A program made the position numbers and the translations under genes. Below the pieces are notes generated by a model. It had not been told where the DNA came from. It searched no databases and was given only the letters and a program-made list of their open reading frames with translations. Positions 1-11,190 of a stretch of 64,000 bases of DNA are shown piece after piece. This DNA comes from Trachythela sp. YZ-2020 (Eukaryota; Cnidaria; Anthozoa; Malacalcyonacea; Clavulariidae), in NCBI GenBank assembly GCA_016169945.1, contig JADLSH010000195.1, forward strand, positions 124,001-188,000, written 5' to 3'. Positions within the stretch are counted from its first letter, which is position 1. Each line of letters begins with the position of its first letter.

Positions 1-108
1 ATATCAAATAAAGAAATTTGCGGTTCTTCATGGAAGGAGTGCAACCATCCTCAGAAAGGAAAATGTTTAGTAAATGAAGTGACCGAACTATTACAGACAG
101 AAGATTGA
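1..108 (+). CDS. possible 3'-terminal coding exon, unknown gene, cut by window edge
   Basis: An open frame runs from base 1 to a TGA at 106-108 (35 codons). It is cysteine-rich at the start (ICGSSWKECNHPQKGKC) and ends in a helical-looking stretch (NEVTELLQTED). That composition is unlike the AT-rich noise around it, so it could be the last exon of a gene starting left of the window. An AATAAA at 698-703 could serve as its polyadenylation signal, which would give a roughly 600-base 3' UTR. I do not recognise the protein. The short length makes a chance open frame quite possible. Confidence 0.3.
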   Translation: MSNKEICGSSWKECNHPQKGKCLVNEVTELLQTED

Positions 109-1475
109 CGCAGACAAGTAATTGAAATATACAGGGATTGGCCAGTTTATTTTCATTAAATTAAATTTTTAACACCGTTCTACTCTTTAAATACTATTCA
201 TATATACATGTAGTACAACATATATCCTAATAATCCTATTATTATTCTCCACATAAACCATAATTTAGGGGTGTATAGGACATGGCCAGTCTTTTGATTC
301 CAATAATTATATAATTATAATCATTGAACAGAAGCCCTGAATCTGAGAAAAAAATAGCCATACAACTACTATTATATCAAAAGCATTTAAAGGTCTGAGT
401 GTTTAAGTTTTGTTCTAAAACAAGCAACTTCAAGTTCTAGTTGCATGATTATCTCTTTGCACACCAGTCAATGTAAGCCTTGCCCACCCCAGGGCACAGA
501 TAGGATTTTTGAAGCTGGGGAAAGCTTATGTGCAGTCGGGGGGAGGTAGGGGATGTAAATTGACTGGTGCATAATATCTTTGTAACCAAATTCTTCCTAC
601 AGATTATTTCCATCTTGGATTTATACCTAAATCACAATTAAGAAAGGTTGCATTAATGTTTCCTAAAAATGCTGCTGTGGGTTTGTGTTGGAACTACAAT
701 AAAGTCTGAAAAGTTCAAAATATGCCAATGTTCAGAGAAAAGGCCATTCTCATGCTACTGCACGACCGCCTGAGTGTTTTGAGTCTTTTTAGGTACAGTA
801 GTTTCAAAAAACCCATGGCAGCTGATTCTTACAAAAGTATAAAACCCTTTATTATAAAATTTATTACAGTGAAATCCGGTGTTCTGTTACAACTTACAAG
901 CAACATTTGAAATATTGTCTCACACAATATTGATTTGGAGATTGCTCTGTGCAATTTGCAACCGACATGAACAAATTGCATATTGAAATTCACAACCAAT
1001 GTCCTGATTTGACTGTAATATTAAATACTGGTAACAATGACATATATATTGACATTGACATGCAACCCTTGTCCCTTGATTTGTATTAATGAAGGCAAAA
1101 GAGAGACAGTTTTGTAATTGTGCCACGAGAACATAATCTATTGTACATTATTTCATTTTTGAATGCCTGTATCACAAGGCCCCGACAAAGGTTGCACTGT
1201 CAGTTTGTCAACTCCATCAAAACACGATATTGAAATAGAATACTCTGAAAAAACCCACTCGGCAAAATATGTAAATGATAGTTTTACCTTTGTATTTAAA
1301 TCTGCAGTTTATGTATTTACTAATATTTGTTCTCTTCTTTCAAAAGAATATGAAATTTTAAGCAAAGTTTGTGTTGTGTGTTTTTTTTTATCGCTTCCCC
1401 CCCGGAAAACACGCGAACACACACGCGTGTTTTCTGGATAATATTCGCGGGCTTTTGCGTGGGTTTACGCGAGCC
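109..1475. other. non-coding, AT-rich; one poly(A) signal
   Basis: No convincing coding sequence on either strand; the open frames here are short and low-complexity. AATAAA at 698-703 on the plus strand is the only signal I note. Confidence 0.5.
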
Positions 1476-1479
1476 GCCA

Positions 1480-1770
1480 TGTTTGTTACAAACTTGTTGA
1501 ATCGAGCTTGTCACGGATTGATTTCGACAAGCTTGCTACAGCTCCGTGTCAACAAACCTGTACCAAGTTGTTGACAAGCTTGCTACAACCTTGTTGGCAA
1601 CAACCTTGCTACGGCTCTGTCACAACAACCTTGCTGCAAGAACGGGAACAAGTTGTTACAAGGCTGTTTCAACATCATGGGACAAGCAGTGCGAACACAT
1701 CCTGTTGACAAGATGTTGATGCAGACTTGCTACAAGTCTGCTGCAGGTTTGTTACAACTTGTGCGTTTTT
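1480..1770. repeat. degenerate short tandem repeat (GTTG.CAAG core)
   Basis: Variants of 'gttgacaagcttgctacaa' recur about ten times (for example near 1495, 1525, 1545, 1570, 1600, 1625, 1705 and 1730). The unit is about 20-25 bases and heavily diverged. The open frames across it on both strands are by-products of the repeat. Confidence 0.6.
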
Positions 1771-1776
1771 ACGTGC

Positions 1777-1866
1777 TAGTTGTCAGTGTTAGTAATTAGA
1801 CCTATGCATATGCGTGCCAGCTAGGTAATTAACTTGCATAGGTCTAATTACTAACGCTGACAACTG
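1777..1866. repeat. inverted repeat / hairpin
   Basis: The arm at about 1777-1808 (tagttgtcagtgttagtaat...) is repeated in reverse complement at about 1834-1866 (...attactaacgctgacaact) with few mismatches and a loop of about 25 bases. It is probably a small foldback or the inner end of a decayed element. Confidence 0.7.
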
Positions 1867-2010
1867 GTTAATTAACTTGTTATAACTAACTATTCTATAC
1901 TCACATGTTGTTTTCTCTTCTTTTCTCTTATTCGTGTATTTGAATTTTGTAACCGTTTTAATAAATTTGTAATATATATATAGCACTCTCTTGTAAATAA
2001 GTTTAAACTT

Positions 2011-2041
2011 CTGAAGATGTTGTAAAGTAAACAACGAAACG
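2011..2041 (+). ncRNA. hammerhead-ribozyme-like core motif
   Basis: CTGAAGA fits the hammerhead CUGANGA box. It is followed by a five-pair stem (GTTGT / ACAAC) with a 7-base loop, then GAAAC. Hammerhead motifs are known in the pseudo-LTRs of Penelope-like retroelements, and a GIY-YIG Penelope element is present at 47-51 kb. I did not find convincing stems I and III, so this may be only a relic. Confidence 0.3.
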
Positions 2042-2311
2042 TAAGCAAACAATTTTTACTCTTTTATTTTAAATGTCTTGTTTGAAAGTCATTTGCTGGG
2101 CTTTAATATTTATATTTAAATATAGTTACTCATCTTAATCGGCGTTGATTTTTCTACCATTGCGCCTTGTTCATCATCGTTTGTCAAACAAGTTCATATG
2201 GCGAGCCCGATATTCCAAAACTATAAACCGATCCTCGGTGTTGAACTTTGAGATGCGGTACGACACTATTATTTGAATTGCTAGCGTCTACCGCCGTAAA
2301 ATAAACAATAC

Positions 2312-2399
2312 GATAATAATAATAATAATAATAATAGTCTTTATTAATCAATACTCGAAACACACGTCCGAGTTTACATGGAATTGTAAAAATAAGGTA
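2312..2399 (-). mobile_element. 3' tail of the CR1-like retroelement at 11191-13829, split off by element 1
   Basis: Read on the minus strand this ends AATAAAG followed by (TAT)n at 2312-2337. That is the same kind of 3' end (AATAAA plus microsatellite) seen on the other CR1-like copies in the window. It directly abuts the left terminus of element 1, while the body of a minus-strand CR1-like element directly abuts the right terminus. Removing 2400-11190 would rejoin body and tail. The rejoining is an inference. Confidence 0.6.
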
Positions 2400-2935
2400 C
2401 ACTGCAAAAAATGCATGAGTAACTGTTACTCATTTGTCGAGTAATTGCACAGATTACTCAATATTTTGAGTAAATTCTACTCTGCTTTCCCCGCTAAACT
2501 GATTTTACTCCTGATTTTGAGTAACAAAAACTCAGATTTTTGAGTAAAGTTATTTTAGTATTTTCTACTCTAACACAAGAGTACAATTTACTCATTTCTT
2601 GAGTAAACCACAAATTTATGTTTACTCAAGAAATGAGTAAGTTGCACATACTCAATATTTTGAGTAAAATAATATTTTTACTCATATTTTGAGTAAACAA
2701 TGAATTTACTCAAACCTTGAGTGATATAAAGCTTACTCAGACATTGAGTAAATTACACAATCTATTTACTCAAAGTTTGAGTAAGTTTATACCAACTCAA
2801 TATTTTGAGTAAAAGTAGATTTTTTACTCATATATTGAGTGAATGATGAATTTAAGGCAATATGTTAAGGTTACTCAATTTTCGAGTAAAGGTTTAGAAA
2901 ATCTGTACTCATTTTGTGAGTAAACAACGTTTATA
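2400..2935. repeat. left subterminal array of element 1: TTACTCA/TGAGTAA palindromes
   Basis: About a dozen copies of a palindromic unit, consensus TTACTCAAxxTTTGAGTAA, packed in about 500 bases in both orientations (for example near 2447, 2590, 2625, 2660, 2700, 2770 and 2800). The same unit recurs at 10630-11190. In plant CACTA elements such arrays bind an element-encoded protein; that role here is inferred. Confidence 0.85.
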
Positions 2936-3070
2936 TCACTCTACTATACTGAACAAATTTTAAACGTTCAACTGTCAGTATTTCCTATTTGCACACAATT
3001 AATGCCAGATAATGTCTATTCTTCTAATGGCAAATGTCAACAGTTTTATAAATTATATACATTTTGCATT

Positions 3071-3515
3071 TTAATTTAAGAAATCTACTCTGTAACGCAA
3101 AACGACGAACAGTTTATTTGCATTGTTCCCAAATCCGTGATGGGTGCCAAGAGGGTGGAAATCTTGCAAGTTTTCTTGCTTAACAAAATGCACATCATCA
3201 CTATGAACCACTTGATAGGCATTTAGATGTTCTGAATATTCCAGCACCGGCAAAGACTTGTATTGTAACACAATGTTTCCCCTGACAAGTAAAACTTTAC
3301 TTATCTGACCAAAGGTTGGTTGACCGTAATTCGATGTGGCGCAATAGTTTCTTAAAACTTGTTGCATTACACTCGGCACAGTATGGACAGTTGAACATAA
3401 TATTATTTCATCATAGACATAGCAATTAGAAACTTGACAAGACAACTGAGGTTTACTAGGATTTTGAACACGCCTCACATGTAGAGCAATGGTCGAGTTT
3501 CTTTAACTGTGATTG
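3071..3515 (-). CDS. C-terminal exon of a transposon-associated protein (remnant)
   Basis: The minus-strand frame is open from a possible CAG acceptor near 3516 down to a stop at 3071-3073, about 147 codons. The C-terminus contains FGQISKVLLVRG, then SEHLNAYQV, then DFHPLGTHHGFG and finally VVLRYRVDFLN. I recall this order (FG.I..., EH.NAY.V, .D.HPL..., LRYRV) as the end of uncharacterised transposon-linked proteins in fish and cnidarian genomes; that is memory, not a search. The gene points toward the left terminus, divergent from the SAM gene at 4291. Only about 775 bases separate it from that gene's start, so most of its 5' part must be missing. Element 2 keeps the opposite end of a similarly placed gene. 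Confidence 0.5.
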
Positions 3516-3770
3516 ACACATATACAGTGCAGTGAAATATAGGGATACGTAACATCATCTGATACTGTATATCTGTCTTATATATATATATTTTTCACTA
3601 AACATAGAAATGCTTTATGTCAGGCTCTTAGATAAAAATCTGTAGATGAAATGTCTCTAAACCTTCTACATCAATTTCAATCGAGTGAGATGCAGAAAAA
3701 AAATATTGTATTACCACACACACTATTAACTAATCCCAAAAATAGGGTAATTTATGAATTTATTATACCA

Positions 3771-3826
3771 GGGTTGTACGAAGCCCGTTTAGCCCATCGG
3801 CCCCATCCGGTGGATAACTCAAAAAA
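3771..3826 (+). repeat. fragment of the CCTGGGG-ended repeat family
   Basis: 'ggttgtacgaagcccgttta' followed by a 'tccggtggataac' motif matches the inner part of the inverted-repeat element at 31046-32172 (gttgtacgaagcccgtttagc, then tccaccggttaa). Only about 55 bases remain. Confidence 0.55.
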
Positions 3827-4044
3827 ATAGATCAAGTCTATACATTCATGAAACAACCAAACTAAAATATTGCAACTTGAATAGAACAATTATATTGGCA
3901 ACTACATATTGTGTAGCCAGATCGAATATGGTGACAGGTGGGTCTATTTTTGGTCTATTGAGACAGGATTAGAGAGGTTCCTTTCTTAATCTCATGTGAT
4001 CCCGTCTCACTAAACGAGTTTCCGGTCTTAAATTCCTTTATGAT

Positions 4045-4140
4045 GTGTCATGGAACTCTGACGTAAAGCGATCGGCCAATCAGCATGCGATGCCGATGTT
4101 ACTGACCAATCAGCGACCGTGACCTTCACGTGGGCTGCGA
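4045..4140. promoter_or_regulatory. probable promoter of the SAM-domain gene (CCAAT boxes, CRE-like, E-box)
   Basis: This is a locally GC-richer stretch 150-250 bases before the ATG at 4291. It holds TGACGTAA (4059-4066), two CCAATCAGC boxes (4076-4084 and 4106-4114) and a CACGTG E-box (4127-4132). It lies between two divergent coding regions and may have served both. Function is inferred from motif clustering only. Confidence 0.45.
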
Positions 4141-4290
4141 CGCGGGATAATCAAAATCTATTCAACGACCGCATTTCGACCATATTCACATATTGCAAAC
4201 TAAAGCCGTCTCTCTCTCGTTTGTGTCGAGCTGTTCAAAATACCTGTGTCTATTTAGACTGTCTTATAGTTTAATTATACAATATTGAAG

Positions 4291-7200
4291 ATGCTGACAA
4301 CAGTAGATGATGTTAAAGCGTGGCTTATTGAAGTTGGTTTTGGCGATTACTGTGATGCGTTTGAAGGTATGCGAATAAAATAAATAGTCAATTATACGGC
4401 ATACAGCGTCTAACAGCGACATGTCGTGTGAAATAATTTCTTCAATATAGTGTCTGTATTTCGCTAGTTTTCAAGATCTCAGAGTGGTAAATACATTAAA
4501 CTAGGTATTCAGACCACAAAAACAATATATTTGCGCTTGAAGTATATAAATCTCGTGCCGTATATAAATATCTGGCGTTTATACTGACGCTTGGGGCTGT
4601 GCGCATAATTCCCAAATGTGTCAACTGGATTTAGGTCCTGGTTTATAGCCAAGGTCCTGATATATACCATATCTAAATGCCTCAAATAGTATTAATTATT
4701 AAACAACGAGTATTTCTACTTGACAAATCGATTCTAGACTCAAACTCAGGAAATGTATACCACCTTTGTCTTCGATTCGCCGTATGGGCTATTCGATTAT
4801 TGGCCATTATTTACAACATACATGTTACTTAAATATCTTAATGCCTATATATCAGGATAATTTCTGTAACCAAAACTTAAATAGGGATATATTATCATTG
4901 ACAAATAGGCCAAAATATAATTTTTTATTCATATTTGATCAGTTAATCCATAGTTAATAGAAATACTAAGGTTAATCCAACGACCAACATTATAATCATG
5001 TCATCAGTCAGATCAGTGTATAGCGCAAAGGTCAAAGCGCATATGGTGTATTATTTATACTTATTGGAATTAATAGCAAATTAATTACAAAGCTTCGGCC
5101 TTTAATATTCCCCCAAAACATCAAAGCATTATAATACCCCTAAGGACCTGTGCCTTTTGGCCTGGCTGGCCCCCTCAGCTTTGCTGGGCCAGTTTGACAT
5201 TTGCTTCACATGAGGCTGGTGATTTTGGCGGGAAAGCAAAATACTATTTTATTGTGGGTAACTACTTCAGGAGACAATCTCAAAAACATAAAAACTATAG
5301 ATAAGGCGGGATCTCGCCTCTTGCGAATCAGTCATGTAAAGCGGGCCAGTCCGGCTCATGAACTGGGCTAAAGCTGATTTACCCCAGTGCCACAAGCCCA
5401 CAACTATGAAAATGCACCTGTTAACTGGTACTTTTTAATCAAACCCTGATAGAGTACATATAGATTTATCTCTTTAAAACCTTATTGACAATTTGAAAAT
5501 AAAAATATATATATTTGATTTTTTAGAGAATATGATTGATGGAGAAGCCCTTAAAGTTTTGTCAGAAACGGCATCAGAATTGCTAGTACCTGTAATCGGG
5601 CACAGGATGAAGTTCCTGCAGAAGCTGGAGGAACTTAAAAGGCAAAGTCGATTGGAGGTCGAAAGCGAAAATGCAACATCTCCAAGAATGAAAAGTATAG
5701 CAGTTGATGATCCAAACCATGTATGCACATCTGCCGATGTACTAACCCATGACCAGCAAAACAGTAATGCAGTACCAACAGAGGAGGAATCAAGGTTGGT
5801 ATTCCTTATATTCATTTTTTATTGCAAAATGCCCTGATTATTTATATAGGTATGGCTTTGCCCATCTTTGGATGACAGGGGTTTTAAAAAATTCTCAAGT
5901 TAAGCTTTTCATCTAGTTATCTGATGACTGATTACAGGGAGCAGTGAAAGAATTGTGTCTGATGAATGTGCATCAGTCTATTAAACCATTAGGCTCCTTG
6001 AGAGTTAAAAACACAGGAATTTTATTATGGCATTTGTTTCAATGTTATAACCCTTGGGAGCATGATGGCTGGGGGTGGTTCAATTGACTCTGCTTCATTT
6101 GTCTGGGAACTATTATTAAGTGCCATGAAATTTAATTTGGCAAGTGAAATGCAGAAGCTTTAATGTCTCAGCTCTCTAATGATTGCCCATAACACAATTG
6201 AGGCATTTAACACAGCAAGGTGCTTTAATTTTTGTTGCATGGCTATAGGTGCATATGCTTCTCAGTGTTACAGATATTAATAACAACAATATGATTTCTA
6301 ATGTCGCATGGTACAGATATGGTTAGGAGGGACTTTTCTATGCGTCGTTTCGCATTGTTTTCCACTTGAAATAAACAGAATTGATTTTCACTGCAACAAG
6401 TGAGGAGGAATTTGAGTGGCATGTATATACAAGCAGTTCATGAAAGGCAATATTCATAGATATATACTTTCATAGATATATACCTTGTTGATTTTTAATA
6501 TTATTACATGGTTCAGACATAGCTACAGTAATTAATGGGGTGCTTAGGGAACCATGATTCACATTTTTTTCACTATTAATAATTGACATTTAGCCTTAAC
6601 TCGTGCAAACAGTATTTGGCAATGCGACTGAATTAACAATACGGTTTGTCTAGACTTTTGACTTTAGTAGTGCTGTGTCTCAGCTTTTATGTAAGGTGGG
6701 ACTTGCCGCCTTTGACCAATAGCTGACTCAGGTGACACATTGATTGAGAGTCGCCTGTCAGTGAGAACTACTAAGACAGAATTCAAGACTTGTGTACATT
6801 TATGTTGATGCAGTTTACTGTTGTTGTGTAAGGCGGTATGATTTTCTAAAAATTGATTAGCAAAAGGCTACTAATTAAAATAACAGCACAGATTGTCTTG
6901 AATATAGTACTTGGCAGTGCTGTTTTACAGCTTTTGTGTAAGGTAGCCCACAGCACCTTTGACCAATAGCTCACTCAGGTGGCACTTTCAGAGCCACCTG
7001 TCAGTGAATTGCTTTGTCCTTATTCAAAACTTGTATTCATTTATGTTGATGCAGTTTACTGTTGTTGTGTAAGGTGGTTTTGCCACCTTTTACCAACACC
7101 TCTTTTGAGTGGCATGTAAATACAAGCCACTCATTAAAGAAGGAGATACATAGACGTGTATATTCTGTGCTTTAGAGACTTTTGGGCTATTAATAAATAA

Positions 7201-9248
7201 ACCGGTTCTAAGAACAAGTGCATTAGTATGAACTTAATTTGTTTGATCAAAATTGTTTACATGTATGATTTTCTAAAAATTGATTAGCAAAAGGCTACTA
7301 ATTAAAATAACAGTACAGATTGTCTTGAATATTGTACTTGGCAGTGCTGTTTTACAGCTTTTGTGTAAGGTTGCCCACAGCACCTTTGACCAATAGCTCA
7401 CTCAGGTGGCACTTTCAGAGCCACCTGTCAGTGAGAATTGCTTTGTCCTTATTCAAAACTTGTATTCATTTATGTTGATGCAGTTTACTGTTGTTGTGTA
7501 AGGTGGTTTTTGCCACCTTTTACCAGCACCTCTTTTGAGTTGCATGTAAATACAAGCCACTCATTAAAGGAGATACATAGACGTGTACATTCTGTGCTTT
7601 AGAGACTTTTTGGGCTATTAATAAATAAACCGGTTCTAAGAACAAGTGCATTAGTATGAACTTAATTTGTTTGGATCAAAAATTGTTTACATATATGATT
7701 TTCTAAAAATTGATTAGCAAAAGGCTGCTAATTAAAATAACAGTACAGATTGTCTTGAATATTGTACTTGGCAGTGCTGTTTTACAGCTTTGTGTAAGGT
7801 TGCCCACAGCACCTTTGACCAATAGCTCACTCAGGTGGCACTTTCAGAGCCACCTGTCAGTGAGAATTGCTTTGTCCTTATTCAAAACTTGTATTCATTT
7901 ATGTTGATGCAGTTTACTGTTGTTGTGTAAGGTGGTTTTGCCACCTTTACCAGCACCTCTTTTGAGTGGCATGTAAATACAAGCCACTCGTTAAAGGGGA
8001 GATACATAGACGTGTACATTCTGTGCTTTAGAGACTTTTTGGGCTATTAATAAATAAACCGGTTCTAAGAACAAGTGCATTAGTATGAACTTAATTTGTT
8101 TGGATCAAAAATTGTTTATATATATGATTTTCTAAAAATTGATTAGCAAAAGGCTGCTAATTAAAATAACAGTACAGATTGTCTTGAATATTGTACTTGG
8201 CAGTGCTGTTTTACAGCTTTTGTGTAAGGTTGCCCACAGCACCTTTGACCAATAGCTCACTCAGGTGGCACTTTCAGAGCCACCTGTCAGTGAGAATTGC
8301 TTTGTCCTTATTCAAAACTTGTATTCATTTATGTTGATGCAGTTTACTGTTGTTGTGTAAGGTGGTTTTTGCCACCTTTTACCAGCACCTCTTTTGAGTG
8401 GCATGTAAATACAAGCCACTCGTTAAAGGGGAGATACATAGACGTGTACATTCTGTGCTTTAGAGACTTTTTGGGCCATTAATCAATAAACCGGTTCTAA
8501 GAACAAGTGCATTAGTATGAACTTAATTTGTTTGTGAAGATAAATTTGCATTAAAATCTTAACCCGTTAAGCTGCAACATGCTCTACCATATTACTTACC
8601 CATTATTTTTGGTTATTATGTTTGGGTGAATGATGATGCTATGTACTGTTGTTTCAAATGAGGTTCAATGCTAATAACTCACTTACTTTTATAGCAGAAA
8701 CACATGATGTTGCAATGATAGTTCTGCCAATTCTCCTTCAGCAGAAAGCTGGGAATCACTTAATCGAGATGATCCCGGTGAGTTAATTATATCATTTTAG
8801 ATTTCTATTAATGATCTGCCTACATGATACCATATCTTGCTTACAGCACTTTAACTTCAAAAAATATACTTGCTATATCATACCCCCTCATTTTTTCCTT
8901 AGAAAGAGATCGTTAATTTACATTTATATTTTTTCATGACAGGAAGGTGGAAGCTTTGATGATCTTGCAACAGACGGACATGCAAGAATACTGGTGAAAG
9001 GAAGATTAGAAGACCAAATGGAGAAAGCTGTTGTTGCAGAAAACATAGTTATTTGCAAAGTCCAAGGATCCCTGGTCGAAGCGGTTGTTGCGTACATGGC
9101 AGCAAATTATGTTTTTATGTTTGAATATCCGGTAGGATTCACCAATTTATGTTTGTTTTTGCAGAAATGCATTCTGCACATTAATGATGGCAATAAGTTG
9201 CCAATAACATTATTAAACTTCATTAACAAACTAGATGCAATTCAATAA
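4291..9248 (+). CDS. SAM-domain protein gene, spliced, inside element 1
   Basis: Visible exons are 4291-4366, 5527-5794, 8695-8777 and 8943-9248, all with GT donors and AG acceptors. Exon 1 starts MLTTVDDVKAWLIEVGFGDY and joins exon 2 (ENMIDGEALKVLSE...GHRMKFLQKL) in phase. Together these form a SAM domain of about 65 residues, with the .DG.AL.L and G.R.KFL positions present. Exon 2 then becomes a polar linker. Exons 3 and 4 join in phase 0 and give a C-terminal domain containing VAENIVICKVQGSL, then ANYVFMFEYPVGF and FLQKCILHIN, which I recall from 'SAM domain protein 3-like' genes of fish and cnidarians. The visible parts total about 244 residues. The exon 2 donor at 5794 leaves phase 2 but exon 3 needs phase 1, so an exon or another donor is missing between them. 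SAM domains usually mediate protein-protein contacts; the role in the element is unknown. Confidence 0.7.
6640..8536 (+). repeat. ~429-bp tandem repeat array (4 full units plus one diverged) in the SAM gene intron
   Basis: 'attttctaaaaattgattag' occurs at 6841, 7268, 7698 and 8127, a spacing of 427-430 bases. A more diverged partial unit precedes the first (6640-6840). Each unit contains two hairpins, built from ggtggc...gccacc and gagtggc...gccactc. The last three units are nearly identical, so the expansion is recent. Open frames across it repeat with the unit and are not genes. Confidence 0.9.
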
Positions 9249-9296
9249 CTATACCCTGTGACTACATGCCTGGCAGCCGGCAGTATTTTCAAAATA

Positions 9297-9500
9297 CTAT
9301 AGGAGGGGGACATTGGGATCTCCGGTATTGCGGTTTTGAGGCAATTTTCATGCGGTATTTCGGTAATTTTACCCTCACGGTGCGGTATCGGGACATCACT
9401 TCTAGCACAGCTTCGGTATTCCGTCTAATTTCGACACGGTATAGCGTATTTTTTCGCGGTATTGCGGTTCGTGGCACCCTCCAATGCCCCCCTCCTATAG
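9297..9500. mobile_element. 204-bp element with CTATAGGAGGGGG inverted termini
   Basis: Starts ctataggagggggacattgg and ends with the near reverse complement ccaatgcccccctcctatag. The interior is rich in 'cggtatt.cgg' repeats. It is MITE-sized with no coding capacity, and the superfamily is not clear. It lies just after the stop codon of the SAM gene. Confidence 0.75.
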
Positions 9501-9509
9501 ATGCCCGGC

Positions 9510-9698
9510 AGTCTAGAATTTTGTAGTTTTTAGAGATTAAACCACCCCCAAAAGTGACCCAAAACCTAACCCTAACCCTTGAATGTGAAAACTAGTCAGA
9601 AAAATAGAGTTTGAAATTTTTTAATAACAAGTGTCTCTGCCAGATTCAAATCCGCAACATGGGTCTCGCAAGCGCCGCACTAACCACTACACCACCAG
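9510..9698 (-). mobile_element. tRNA-derived SINE
   Basis: On the minus strand the head near 9697 reads ggtggtgtagtggttagtgc, an RNA polymerase III A-box. It is followed about 40 bases on by GGATTTGAATC at 9653-9643, a B-box (consensus GGTTCGAATCC). The spacing and order are those of a tRNA gene, but flanking bases do not pair into an acceptor stem, so it is a SINE head rather than a tRNA. The tail leads left through an A-rich stretch. Confidence 0.65.
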
Positions 9699-9699
9699 C

Positions 9700-10625
9700 A
9701 GCATCACTGAAAACATTCGTAACAAATCATTTTATAGTGATATCAGTACAAAACTATTGACCGGCTGCCGGACATGTAGACACTTTGATAACTATATAAT
9801 CCAGAATGAATTGCTTTGCTTTCTAATATGTATATATGTATATATACAGCCAATTCAAAAAAGGTTGTCCTTCAAAATATCTTAAACCTTAAATATTGAG
9901 CAAGCAAGGTATGACATGTATTACTTATTTGGAGCCTTAGATTTGACATTAGCTTAGTAAACCAAGTATCGCTACATCATAAGTGTTTTATATTATATGC
10001 CCTTGCTGGCCTTGCATTGTTACAAAGCACATTTCCTGAGTTAAAGACTCTAAATAGGAAGTTATCCATCATCCCTTGCACGCTCAATGTGGCTGTATGT
10101 AGATGGCTAAACCTTGTTAAATTAGACTTCAAAAAGGCATGTGATTAACGCACAAGAACCTGGCAGGCATATATATTGTGTTAATGAATCAAATTATGCA
10201 AACAAGGTTTGCTCACGTATACAAGTAGACTTTAACTCACCATTTAATATGTTCGTATTGTACCGTTTGTACGAGTCGTATATCCAATTGACAAATGTAT
10301 AGTCATGCTGTTTCTCGAAATTTGGTTCAAAATTCAATATATCAAGGTTTATCCATATACAGGTTTTGCTCTACTTCAACAAATTAGCTAAATTATTAAT
10401 ATGATGAAGGAAGCAATTTTAGAATAACTTGCTGCACGTGCTAGAGTATACACATTTGTTATCAGAAACCGCTGACTAGATAATTTGTTCTATATACATG
10501 CATGATTATAGAATGGCTAGAATATATATAGTACAGTAGTTTTTAAATTATTTTGTTACGAACTTGAATATTGGTAATATTTTAAGGGAATCATTGGAAA
10601 TTCCATAATAATATTTTCTTTTGCT
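9700..10625. other. non-coding interior of element 1
   Basis: AT-rich sequence with no recognisable gene, promoter or repeat family. Confidence 0.5.
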
Positions 10626-10629
10626 ATCA

Positions 10630-11190
10630 ATGTTTGAGTAACTCGTTTCTTGAGCGACTGTTTTTTATTATGATTAAAGCAAGTACAGTACTGAACTACA
10701 ACTCACGTTTGTGAGTAACTTTACTCAAAGTAACTTTACTCACGTTTATGAGTAACTTTACTCAAAGTTTGAGTAAAATCAAAATTTGCGCAAAAATAGG
10801 AGTAACTATGGGTACATTTTCATTGAGTAAGTGGAACTCTTTTTTTGAGTTATAGATACTCAGTTTCTTGAGTACGTTTACTCAAAGTTTGAGTAAAATC
10901 AAAATTTGCGCAAAAATAGGAGTAACTATGGGTGCATTTTTTTTGAGTAACCACAACTCATTTTTTGAGTAGCGAGTACTCATACTTGAGTAAATTACTC
11001 AAAATTTGAGTAACTCATTAGTTTGCATTTGAGTAGTGTTCTACTCATTTTTTGAGTAAAATCAACTCAAAAACTTGAGTTGTTCTTACTCATGTTATAT
11101 GAGTAGGTTTTCCTCAATATTAGGAGTAACTATGGGTGCATTCATTTACTCAATATTTTGAGTACCATTTACTCGGGATTTTTTGCAGTG
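10630..11190. repeat. right subterminal array of element 1
   Basis: The same TTACTCA...TGAGTAA palindromes as at 2400-2935, including a longer unit containing 'aaaatcaaaatttgcgcaaa' and 'aggagtaactatgggt' that is repeated at about 10765 and 10885. It ends in ATTTTTTGCAGTG, the right terminus. Confidence 0.85.

Larger units (their letters stand above)
2400..11190. mobile_element. element 1: CACTG-ended DNA transposon carrying a SAM-domain gene
   Basis: The left end reads CACTGCAAAAAAT and the right end is its exact reverse complement for 13 bases; the next bases on both sides lead into GAGTAA. TA lies immediately outside both ends (2398-2399 and 11191-11192), which fits a 2-bp TA target duplication. 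Palindromic subterminal arrays lie inside each end, and between them are a minus-strand coding exon, a divergent promoter-like stretch and a spliced SAM-domain gene. Termini starting CACTA/CACTG with repeat-rich subterminal regions are the hallmark of the CACTA/EnSpm superfamily. No DDE transposase was found inside, so the copy is probably non-autonomous. The superfamily assignment rests on the ends alone. Confidence 0.75.

Noticed and set aside
5474..5815. 113-residue minus-strand open frame
   Set aside because: It lies exactly opposite the SAM exon at 5527-5794 and has no recognisable motif.
7710..8482. Repeated plus-strand open frames containing 'SLFKTCIHLC'-like sequence
   Set aside because: They recur once per 429-bp tandem unit in an intron and shift frame between units.
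9536..9590. 'cctaaccctaaccc' as a telomere remnant
   Set aside because: Only two units, inside the SINE tail; too short to mean anything.
9643..9698. A functional tRNA gene on the minus strand
   Set aside because: A and B boxes are present but no acceptor stem or clear anticodon arm can be drawn.
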